Both the position numbers and the translations under genes were made by a program. A stretch of 5,383 bases of DNA from JBBKWQ01 sp037969115 (lineage in GTDB: Bacteria > Actinomycetota > Acidimicrobiia > Acidimicrobiales > Ilumatobacteraceae). Position 1 is the stretch's first letter. Every line of letters starts with the position of its first letter. The notes under the pieces were generated by a model. It was not told the DNA's origin. It ran no database searches and saw only the letters and a program-made list of their open reading frames with translations. Positions 1-5,383 of this stretch are shown here, piece by piece. The stretch covers positions 1 to 5,383 of the forward strand of contig JBBKWQ010000269.1 of the NCBI GenBank assembly GCA_037969115.1, given 5' to 3'.

Positions 1-1356
1 GAGCAGCACCGCGAGCGCCAACGCGCCGGCGCCGCACCAGGCCGGCCAGAACAACCGGTCACGCAGGAGTTCGGTCGACGCCTTGCGCCACGGCAGCGCC
101 GGCGCAACAGCCATCAGGAACAACAGCACGAGTCCGATCGGGATCGACAGTCGGTTGAAGTACGGCGCGCCGACGACCGTGCGACGGTCTTGGAACTGCT
201 CGACGAGGAGCGGGAAGACGGTGCCCAGCAGCACGATGAACGCAAAGACGGTGAAGATCACGTTGTTCGCCAGGAACGCCGCCTCACGCGAGACCGGCGA
301 GTCGATCGTTCCGGGTGACCGTAGACGGTCGCCACGCCACGCCACCAGGGCGAGCGACACGACGACCACGAGCGCGAAGAAGCCGAGTAAGTACCCGTCG
401 ATCTCACCGGCGGAGAACGCGTGGACGCTGTTGATGACGCCTGAGCGGGTGAGGAACGTGCCGAGGATCGTCAGCGCGAACGTCGCGATGAGCAGCGAAA
501 GATTCCAGACCCGCAACATGCCGCGCCGCTCCTGAACCAACACCGAGTGGATGTAGGCGGTGCCGGTGAGCCAGGGAAGGATGCTCGCGTTCTCGACGGG
601 GTCCCAAGCCCAGACACCGCCCCACCCGAGCACCTCGTAGCTCCACCAGGCACCGAGGAGAACGCCCATCGTGAGCAGTCCCCACGAGAAAAGCGCCCAG
701 CGACGCGTTTCCATGAGCCAGCTCTCGCCCACACGACCCGTGATCAAGGCGGCGATCGCGAATGCGAACGGCACGCTGAATCCCACGTAGCCGAGGTAGA
801 GCACCGGTGGATGGAACGCCACCAGGAGGTGGTTCTGCAGCAAGGGGTTCGGCCCGGGACCGTCGAACCCGAACGGCACGACGGGTCCAGCTTCGAACGG
901 CGATGCCGGGCCGAAGCTGACCAGGGCGAAAAACGCACAGATCACGAACATCACCACGAGCGCCCAACCGACGAGCGGATCATCGTTTCGGCCTCGGAAT
1001 CGCCACGCGACCGCCACCGTGTACAGCGCCAGCACCAGTACCCAGAGCAAGATCGATCCCTCGAGTGCGCTCCACATCGCGGCGATGTTGAACGCCGTCG
1101 GCGTCGTGTTCGATCCGACCTGCTGGATGTAGGCCATGGAGTAGTCGCGTGTGAACAACGCCCGCTGCATCATCGCCACGGCGAGCACGGCCCCGATCGC
1201 GATCAACCAGGCGTACACCTGCGACTGCTTCAGCGCCTTGGTGTTGCCCATTTTCACGGCACCGGCCGTGGTCAACGCGCCGACGGTCGAGGCCGCGAGC
1301 ATCAGCAACAGCCCGGCGTTGCCGAGCGCAACGTTTGCGCTCGCTGCGAACTGCAC
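1..1356 (-). CDS. ccmF: Cytochrome c haem lyase subunit CcmF (3' end outside window)
   Basis: CcmF is the large integral-membrane core of the System I haem lyase; it takes haem from holo-CcmE and attaches it to CXXCH motifs of apocytochrome c outside the membrane. Reading the minus strand from a GTG at 1356 gives 452 codons with no stop up to the window edge; E. coli CcmF is about 650 residues, so roughly 70% is visible. The tryptophan-rich haem-handling motif WWSYEVLGWGGVWAWDP is at residues 237-253. Candidate haem-ligand histidines are H182 (AFHPPVLYLGY), H270 (YIHS) and H312 (SVHAF). The chain is strongly hydrophobic, with about ten or more membrane segments. The family hallmarks NPLLQ (170-174) and LGTFLTRSGV (298-307) are present. 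The GTG lies one base after the ccmE stop and has no clear Shine-Dalgarno sequence; the next in-frame ATG is codon 19, inside the first membrane helix, so GTG is preferred. A CcmF homologue for nitrite reductase (NrfE) is possible by family, but the ccmA-E context favours CcmF. Confidence 0.95.
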   Translation of the reverse strand, partial: MQFAASANVALGNAGLLLMLAASTVGALTTAGAVKMGNTKALKQSQVYAWLIAIGAVLAVAMMQRALFTRDYSMAYIQQVGSNTTPTAFNIAAMWSALEGSILLWVLVLALYTVAVAWRFRGRNDDPLVGWALVVMFVICAFFALVSFGPASPFEAGPVVPFGFDGPGPNPLLQNHLLVAFHPPVLYLGYVGFSVPFAFAIAALITGRVGESWLMETRRWALFSWGLLTMGVLLGAWWSYEVLGWGGVWAWDPVENASILPWLTGTAYIHSVLVQERRGMLRVWNLSLLIATFALTILGTFLTRSGVINSVHAFSAGEIDGYLLGFFALVVVVSLALVAWRGDRLRSPGTIDSPVSREAAFLANNVIFTVFAFIVLLGTVFPLLVEQFQDRRTVVGAPYFNRLSIPIGLVLLFLMAVAPALPWRKASTELLRDRLFWPAWCGAGALALAVLL

Positions 1357-1357
1357 G

Positions 1358-1849
1358 TCAGGTGGTCCCGGCGGAGCACTCCGCCGAGTCGGCGTCCGCC
1401 TCGGTGAGCCGATCGTCGTTCACCGCCACGTACTCGTCGGAGTGCTTCACTTCGACGCGGTCACCGACGAACGTGCTTGCGGCCTGGTCGAACTGACCGT
1501 GGACCACGACGGGTATGCACTCTCGGAAGATGCCGCCCGGTTCTCCGTCGTAGCGCACGTCGATCTGCACATCGTTGTACGACACGACGAAGCTCGTGAC
1601 GATGCCGTCGGTGGTGACCGAACCCTGTTCGACCGTTCCCTGCACGCGCAGACGCCGGTCGGCGTCGCATCCGGAGCGAACTCCGATCTCGTCGACGTTG
1701 CAGTAATAGTCGACGGCGGAGCGAAGGAATTGCGTGACGATGACACCGCCGGCGACGACCACGAGACCCAGCACGATCATCGGCATGACGTTTCGTCGTC
1801 TGCGGGACGGATCGGATTCGGAGACAGGGCGGGGGCTGAGATCGGTCAT
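1358..1849 (-). CDS. ccmE: Haem chaperone CcmE
   Basis: CcmE is a membrane-anchored periplasmic-side OB-fold protein that binds haem covalently through one histidine and carries it from CcmABCD to CcmF. The 163-residue product (E. coli CcmE is 159) has a basic cytoplasmic N-terminus (SRRRRN, 15-20), one membrane anchor at about 22-41 and a beta-rich outer domain. The haem-attachment site is VKHSDEYV: H136 with Y140 four residues later, the same spacing as HDENY in E. coli. The domain also shows the usual QGTVEQGSV (70-78) and GGIFRE (105-110) family patterns. The ATG at 1849 overlaps the ccmD stop (ATGA), which decides this start over an upstream in-frame ATG at 1915 that would run through ccmD. 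Unusually there are four cysteines: C50 and C61 just outside the membrane, C111 and C158. The C-terminal tail (about 145-163) is acidic. Identification is firm; the role of the cysteines is unknown. Confidence 0.95.
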   Translation of the reverse strand: MTDLSPRPVSESDPSRRRRNVMPMIVLGLVVVAGGVIVTQFLRSAVDYYCNVDEIGVRSGCDADRRLRVQGTVEQGSVTTDGIVTSFVVSYNDVQIDVRYDGEPGGIFRECIPVVVHGQFDQAASTFVGDRVEVKHSDEYVAVNDDRLTEADADSAECSAGTT

Positions 1850-1980
1850 GTCCAGTACTTGTCCCCGTCGTCGACGTGATCCGCAAGGCGTCGGCCGTGT
1901 CGAACCGTTCGCCACACGAACGCACCGATCACCGCGAACGTCACGCCATAGCTGGCAAGGATGAAGCCGGCGTCGTTCAT
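1846..1980 (-). CDS. ccmD: CcmD-like small membrane protein
   Basis: This short gene encodes 44 residues, starting at ATG 1980 and stopping at TGA 1846-1848. CcmD proteins are tiny single-helix membrane proteins of the CcmABCD complex, needed for release of haem-loaded CcmE. The product fits: a short N-terminus, a hydrophobic helix at about 6-23 that includes the family-like SYGVTF (10-15), then a basic stretch (RTVRHGRR, 24-31) and an acidic end (DHVDDGDKYWT). Both ends are 4-base ATGA overlaps, with the ccmC stop upstream and the ccmE start downstream, so it is probably translated by coupling. The same frame is open further upstream (to 2208), but that part is an arginine-rich shadow of ccmC. 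CcmD is poorly conserved in sequence, so the call rests on size, topology, the SYGVTF motif and position between ccmC and ccmE. Confidence 0.88.
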   Translation of the reverse strand: MNDAGFILASYGVTFAVIGAFVWRTVRHGRRLADHVDDGDKYWT

Positions 1981-2783
1981 GACGTGGATCCGTGTGCCTC
2001 GGCCCGGCGCAACTCGAGTGCTCGATCGAGGCCGTGATCGTCGGTGAGGTCTTCGAGGGCCATCGACCGCGTGCGGTGCAGCATCAGCCATGCGTACAGC
2101 AGACTGAATGCGACCACGCCCACGAACAGGCTGAAGAGCATCAGGTTGTCCATGCTGACGTCGCCGTCGGCGTCGAGCACGGAAGCGTCTTGATGCAGGC
2201 TGCGCCACATACGAACGCTGAAATGCACCAGCGGGATCTCGACCACGGCGAGCAGGCCGATGACCGCACTTCGCCGCGCCCGCTGCTCGTGGCTACCGCC
2301 GAGCCCACGGACTGCCAGGTACCCGATGTACGAGACGAACAGCAATGCCGTGGTGGTGAGGCGCGCGTCCCACTGCCAGTAGACGCCCCAGGTGATCCGA
2401 CCCCAGAGCATTCCCGTGATCAGCGTGAGCGCCATGAACACCACACCGATCTCGGCGCTCGCCCCGGCCATCCGGTCGAAACCCAACGAGTGTTTCTTGG
2501 TGAACAGGTACAGCGCCGAACCCAGCGCGGTGACGCTGAAGGCGAGATACGCGATCCACGCCGTCGGCACGTGCACATAGAGGATTCGGACACCATCGGC
2601 CTGATCACGATCGGCCGGCGAGAACCCGAGGCCGAACGCCACCAGCCACAGCATCGAGGCAATCGTCAGGAGACCGAGCACGCGAGTGGCTTTCGTGCCG
2701 GTTCCACGCCGTCGCGTGGGCGTGACAACGGGTTCTCCGGTCTCGGCGACATCTGGATTGGTGCTCGTACTCGTCATCGTCAC
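1977..2783 (-). CDS. ccmC: Haem-handling protein CcmC
   Basis: CcmC is a six-helix membrane protein of the haem-handling (WWD-domain) family; it presents haem to CcmE and is needed for covalent haem attachment there. The 268-residue product has the tryptophan-rich motif WGVYWQWDARLT at 132-143 and two flanking outer-face histidines, H71 (YVHVPTAW) and H197 (SLHQ), corresponding to H60 and H184 of E. coli CcmC as I recall that sequence. Helices lie at about 34-54, 72-94, 108-128, 140-160, 173-190 and 212-235. It carries a polar Thr/Ser-rich N-terminal extension of about 30 residues and a charged C-terminal tail that E. coli CcmC lacks in this form. The start is uncertain by two codons: GTG at 2783 or ATG at 2777; neither has a strong Shine-Dalgarno sequence, although GGTGA just precedes the ATG. 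It follows ccmB after a 40-base gap and its stop overlaps the ccmD start. Confidence 0.95.
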   Translation of the reverse strand: MTMTSTSTNPDVAETGEPVVTPTRRRGTGTKATRVLGLLTIASMLWLVAFGLGFSPADRDQADGVRILYVHVPTAWIAYLAFSVTALGSALYLFTKKHSLGFDRMAGASAEIGVVFMALTLITGMLWGRITWGVYWQWDARLTTTALLFVSYIGYLAVRGLGGSHEQRARRSAVIGLLAVVEIPLVHFSVRMWRSLHQDASVLDADGDVSMDNLMLFSLFVGVVAFSLLYAWLMLHRTRSMALEDLTDDHGLDRALELRRAEAHGSTS

Positions 2784-2823
2784 CCGTTCGTCTCGGCGCG
2801 TTGCCGTGTCTGGTCCCGGCGGT

Positions 2824-3507
2824 TCACTCTTCGATCAGCGGCCCGAAGGCCAACGAACCTCCGACACCGAACGCTACGGCGAAGACGACGAGCAGGCCCA
2901 ACCATGGCCAACCCTCCGACACCACTGCACCACCGGTTCCGAGCGCCGACTCCACGGCACGTGTTGCTCCGATCAGAATCGGCGCCACCACTGGGAGGAT
3001 GAGCAACGGGAGCAACGTCTCGCGGCCCTTGAACCCAGCGGCAAGGCCACCGTAGAGCGTACCGACGCAGGCGAGTCCAGAGGTCGCGGCGATCACGGTC
3101 GTGACCAACAGCACGAAGCCATCGAGCGGCACCGATGCGCCGTACAGCACCACGGCGGCGATCACGAGGACGACCACGAGGGCGACCAGTTGGACGGCGA
3201 GCGCGACTGACTTGCCCCAGAACAGGGCTGCGGGGTCGACACCGGCGACCCTGAGTGCGTCGAGCGCACCGTCGTCGGTCTCGATGGCGAACGACCGTTG
3301 CACGATGATCAACAGGCTGAACATGGTTGCCAGCCAGACCAGTCCGGGAGCGACCTGCTGCAGCACCGATTCGCGATCGAGGGCGAACGCGAACATCACC
3401 ATCGTGATGCCCGCGAACGGCAACACCTGACCCGACACCACGTGACTGCGTTGTTCAATTCTGAGGTCTTTGCGGGCGATCAGCCAGGCGAGACGTCGAC
3501 GGCTCAT
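2824..3507 (-). CDS. ccmB: Haem ABC transporter membrane subunit CcmB
   Basis: CcmB is the membrane subunit of the CcmAB ABC transporter, whose ATP hydrolysis drives release of holo-CcmE from the CcmC-CcmD complex; the older name 'haem exporter' is not well supported for its actual role. The product is 227 residues (E. coli CcmB is 220), with a basic N-terminus containing the conserved RKDL (12-15) and six predicted helices at about 24-43, 53-72, 99-123, 129-153, 164-182 and 199-223. The family-typical GRETLLPLLILPVVAP is at 161-176. The ATG overlaps the ccmA stop as ATGA, and a purine run (GGGGGAG) lies 10 bases upstream as a plausible ribosome-binding site. Partner gene ccmA directly upstream makes the assignment secure. 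Confidence 0.95.
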   Translation of the reverse strand: MSRRRLAWLIARKDLRIEQRSHVVSGQVLPFAGITMVMFAFALDRESVLQQVAPGLVWLATMFSLLIIVQRSFAIETDDGALDALRVAGVDPAALFWGKSVALAVQLVALVVVLVIAAVVLYGASVPLDGFVLLVTTVIAATSGLACVGTLYGGLAAGFKGRETLLPLLILPVVAPILIGATRAVESALGTGGAVVSEGWPWLGLLVVFAVAFGVGGSLAFGPLIEE

Positions 3508-4229
3508 TCAGAATCGGCTCCCCCACCCTCGGAAGTCCGATCCGTACCGCACACCTGGCCTCCCGCGAGCACGACCGTCCGGGTCGCCAACGAAGCAGTC
3601 CGCTCCAGTTCGTGACTCGCCACGATGATCGTCGCGCCGGCACCGGTGGCTTCCCGCAGTGTCGCGTCGAGTTCGTCGCGTCCCGCGGCGTCGAGACCTG
3701 CGTGCGGCTCGTCGAGCAGCCACAACGATGCCCGGCGCGCCACCAGGCAGGCCAACGCGGTACGGCGCTTCTGGCCCGCCGACAGTCGTCGTGCCGGAAC
3801 GTCGCGCAATCGACCCGCGACAGCCATGCGCTGCATCGACGCTTCGACCTCGTCCGACCCCGCTCCGACGGTCGCCGCCCAGAAGGCGACATTTTCGGCC
3901 ACGGTGAGGTCCTCGTACAGACCGTTCTGATGGCCGAGGAGTCCGACCCGGGGCCGGATCGACTCCCGTTCGGTCGCCAGGTCGCACCCGACGACTCGTC
4001 CTGCGCCACGAGCGAGCGGCAAGAGACCGGCGCACAGCCGTAGCAGGCTCGTCTTGCCGGCGCCGTTCGGGCCGCGGAGCAGAACGATCTCACCCTGCCC
4101 GATCTGCAGGTCGACACCGGCCAGCACCGGGAATCTCCCGAGCACTGCGACGACATCGTGCAGCTCGACCACGGATCGATCGTCGCCGGAACGTGGCGGG
4201 TACTCGGGCGATTGGGTCGCTGCGCTCAT
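3504..4229 (-). CDS. ccmA: Haem ABC transporter ATPase CcmA
   Basis: CcmA is the cytoplasmic ATPase of the CcmAB transporter in cytochrome c maturation. The 241-residue product contains a complete ABC nucleotide-binding domain: Walker A GPNGAGKTS (53-61), Q-loop glutamine 101 (GHQNGLYEDLT), signature LSAGQKRR (149-156), Walker B with catalytic glutamate LWLLDEP (169-175), D-loop AGLD (177-180) and H-loop H206 (ASHELER). The LSAGQ variant and the short single-domain length are typical of CcmA. The ATG at 4229 is chosen because the domain begins about 20 residues later and because a -10-like TAGCGT lies 11 bases upstream; the frame stays open to an ATG at 4346, but that start would overlap the divergent sortase gene and add an unconserved-looking 39-residue leader. 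It is the first gene of the operon; its stop overlaps the ccmB start by four bases. Confidence 0.95.
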   Translation of the reverse strand: MSAATQSPEYPPRSGDDRSVVELHDVVAVLGRFPVLAGVDLQIGQGEIVLLRGPNGAGKTSLLRLCAGLLPLARGAGRVVGCDLATERESIRPRVGLLGHQNGLYEDLTVAENVAFWAATVGAGSDEVEASMQRMAVAGRLRDVPARRLSAGQKRRTALACLVARRASLWLLDEPHAGLDAAGRDELDATLREATGAGATIIVASHELERTASLATRTVVLAGGQVCGTDRTSEGGGADSE

Positions 4230-4240
4230 GCCGAAGAGCA

Positions 4241-4246
4241 ACGCTA
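4241..4246 (-). promoter_or_regulatory. Candidate -10 element for the ccm operon
   Basis: The minus strand reads TAGCGT (TAnnnT pattern) ending 11 bases before the ccmA ATG. A transcript starting about 6-7 bases downstream would have only a 4-5 base leader. No convincing -35 hexamer is seen 16-18 bases upstream (the sequence there is CAACGA or similar), and there is no Shine-Dalgarno sequence before the ATG, which is consistent with leaderless or near-leaderless initiation. A six-base degenerate motif can occur by chance. Confidence 0.35.
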
Positions 4247-4316
4247 ACGCCGCGGCGGCCGGGTCGTTGCCCCTCCGTTCGAGGACGGCTGCCCGAACCG
4301 CATCCGACGGGACCGG

Positions 4317-4322
4317 TAGCCT
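4317..4322 (+). promoter_or_regulatory. Candidate -10 element for the sortase gene
   Basis: TAGCCT (TAnnnT pattern) is followed by seven bases and then the GTG at 4330. This is the geometry of a leaderless transcript in which transcription starts at the first base of the start codon, a common arrangement in actinobacteria. No good -35 element is evident. It supports GTG 4330 as the start, but the motif is short and unproven. Confidence 0.4.
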
Positions 4323-4329
4323 CGGCACC

Positions 4330-5383
4330 GTGAGCGAGGACGTCATCAGGACCGACGACCTGGTCGAGGGTGACGCACACGCCGACCGGGGAGCCGCCGA
4401 CCCGTCGGCGGTCCGCGCCGACGCCGATGCGCCGATCGAATCCTCCGAATCGCACGACTCGACCCAACCAACGGAACGGCTGCGACGACGCGACCGCCTG
4501 TCGAAGTGGGACCGTCCGCCCGAACCGCGCGACTGGCGCTACTTCGTCGGCACACTCGGCAAGATCCTGATCTCGGCCGGCCTGCTGCTGTTCGGCTTCG
4601 TGGGCTACCAGCTCTGGGGTACCGGTATCGAGACGGCGAGAGCACAGAGTCGACTCGACGGCGAGTTCGCTGCGCTCCTGATCAAGACGGCGACGATCGA
4701 ACCCGAAACCGCCACCGAGAGGCCACCCCCTCCACGGCTCGAGATCGAAGACGTCGAGGACATTCCGGTGCAGGTCGAACCGGCGCTGGTCGAAGAGCCC
4801 ATCGTCCCTGTCGAGCAGGCGCTCCCGACGATCTTCGAAGGTGACGGCATCGCCCGACTCCAGATACCGCGCATCGATCTCGATTGGGTCGTCGTCGCCG
4901 GTGTGTCACCCGAGGATCTTCAGAACGGTCCCGGCCACTTCCCCGACACTCCCCTGCCCGGCCAGCTCGGCAACTCCGCGATCGCCGGTCACCGAACCAC
5001 CTGGGGCGAGCCGTTTCGAAACGTCGACCAGCTCGAACCCGGCGATCGCATCGTCGCCACCACACCCGCTGGGCAATTCGTGTACGAGGTGACGGGCACT
5101 CAGATCGTCGGGCCGTCCGATTACCACGTGGTCGCCACGACGAACCCGAACATCGCCGAACTCACCCTCACGAGCTGCCATCCGGTGTTCTCGGCCAGCA
5201 AGCGCATCGTCATCAGTGCGCTGCTGAGACCCGACCTGTCGGACGGCGTCGGACTCCCCACGTCGTACGAGGCCGACGCCGATACAGCCGCACCTGGCCT
5301 GTCGGAGTCCGGGCTGCCCGGCGAGGTCGTCGCCGAGGGTCCGGCCACCGCGCCGCCCGTCGAAGCCGACCTGGGCGGCACAC
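4330..5383 (+). CDS. Class E-type sortase, membrane-anchored (3' end outside window)
   Basis: Sortases are outer-face cysteine transpeptidases that cleave a C-terminal sorting motif and join the protein to the cell envelope. From GTG 4330 there are 351 codons and no stop. The layout is: polar acidic cytoplasmic N-terminus (1-47), basic stretch RLRRRDRLSK (50-59), membrane helix about 74-96, a Pro/Glu-rich linker (about 120-170), catalytic domain from about 174 (GIARLQIPRIDLD) to about 300, then an Ala/Pro/acidic tail of at least 50 residues. The catalytic residues are H221 (IAGHRTTWGEPF), C283 (LTLTSCHP) and R292 (SASKRIVI). The GPGHFP and PGQLGNSAIAGH patterns and TLTSCHP resemble class E sortases of actinobacteria, which as a class prefer LAXTG-like motifs. 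The frame is also open upstream to ATG 4228, so the N-terminus is not certain. No substrate gene or pilin is visible nearby. Confidence 0.9.
   Translation, partial: MSEDVIRTDDLVEGDAHADRGAADPSAVRADADAPIESSESHDSTQPTERLRRRDRLSKWDRPPEPRDWRYFVGTLGKILISAGLLLFGFVGYQLWGTGIETARAQSRLDGEFAALLIKTATIEPETATERPPPPRLEIEDVEDIPVQVEPALVEEPIVPVEQALPTIFEGDGIARLQIPRIDLDWVVVAGVSPEDLQNGPGHFPDTPLPGQLGNSAIAGHRTTWGEPFRNVDQLEPGDRIVATTPAGQFVYEVTGTQIVGPSDYHVVATTNPNIAELTLTSCHPVFSASKRIVISALLRPDLSDGVGLPTSYEADADTAAPGLSESGLPGEVVAEGPATAPPVEADLGGT

Larger units (their letters stand above)
4230..4329. promoter_or_regulatory. Divergent intergenic promoter region, ccmA / sortase
   Basis: This 100-base gap separates the oppositely oriented ccmA and sortase starts and is the only long non-coding stretch in the window, so the promoters for both genes must largely lie here. 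It carries one TAnnnT candidate for each direction. I see no clear operator palindrome, riboswitch or terminator hairpin in it. Confidence 0.6.

Noticed and set aside
388..390. Rare TTA codon in ccmF (codon 323)
   Set aside because: A single TTA in a GC-rich gene recalls bldA control in Streptomyces, but the host is probably not a streptomycete and one codon is not evidence of regulation.
404..967. Minus-strand frame of 187 codons inside ccmF
   Set aside because: It is an out-of-frame Arg/Gly-rich shadow of ccmF, which has the WWD motif in the other frame.
547..1407. Long open frame of 286 codons on the plus strand opposite ccmF
   Set aside because: The translation is rich in Arg, His, Glu and Gln with no domain, and it is antisense to the clear CcmF reading frame; it is a by-product of high GC.
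2784..2823. Possible terminator or internal promoter between ccmB and ccmC
   Set aside because: The 40-base gap has no convincing stem-loop with a T-run and no TAnnnT/-35 pair; it looks like plain spacer.
1992..3002. Open frame of 336 codons on the plus strand
   Set aside because: It is antisense to ccmC and ccmB, has low-complexity charged composition and no recognisable motif.
4228..4329. Extended sortase start at ATG 4228
   Set aside because: It would overlap the ccmA start (the two ATGs share the palindrome CATG) and adds an Ala-rich 34-residue leader; GTG 4330 has a well-placed -10 candidate. It is not fully excluded.
4230..4346. Extended ccmA start at ATG 4346 adding 39 residues
   Set aside because: It would overlap the divergent sortase gene, the added residues match nothing in the ABC domain, and ATG 4229 gives the usual CcmA length.
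5251..5271. LPTS in the sortase tail as a self-sorting motif
   Set aside because: It does not match LPXTG or LAXTG (Thr is in the wrong position and Gly is missing), and no hydrophobic segment or basic end follows in the visible sequence.

Overview
The window is one end of a cytochrome c maturation operon, with a divergently transcribed sortase gene beside it. The DNA is GC-rich, and nearly every base belongs to a recognisable gene. Its character (GTG starts, a class E-type sortase, possible leaderless promoters) points to a high-GC Gram-positive lineage. An Acidimicrobiia-like actinobacterium would fit, but that placement is inferred from memory and gene content and has not been tested by comparison.

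Positions 1-4229, minus strand, hold ccmA-ccmB-ccmC-ccmD-ccmE-ccmF in that transcription order. CcmA and CcmB are the ATPase and membrane subunits of an ABC transporter. With CcmC and the tiny CcmD they load haem onto the membrane-anchored chaperone CcmE and release holo-CcmE. CcmF is the haem lyase core that passes the haem to apocytochrome c; its gene runs off the left edge after 452 codons. Three of the junctions are 4-base ATGA stop/start overlaps and one is a single-base gap, so the operon is very tightly packed; only ccmB/ccmC has a real spacer (40 bases). ccmG and ccmH are not in the window and, if present in the operon, would lie beyond position 1.

Positions 4230-4329 are the only substantial intergenic stretch (100 bases). 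It lies between the divergent starts of ccmA and the sortase gene and carries a TAnnnT-type -10 candidate facing each way, placed so that the transcripts would be leaderless or nearly so.

Positions 4330-5383, plus strand, encode a membrane-anchored class E-type sortase with an intact His/Cys/Arg active site. The gene is still open at the right edge, already about 50 residues past the end of the catalytic domain.

I found no RNA genes, mobile elements, CRISPR arrays or large repeats. I do not see an undescribed system here. The points worth a second look are a System I (Ccm) pathway in a probable actinobacterium, a CcmE with unusual cysteines, the short easily missed ccmD, the leaderless-looking divergent promoter region and the C-terminal tail of the sortase.
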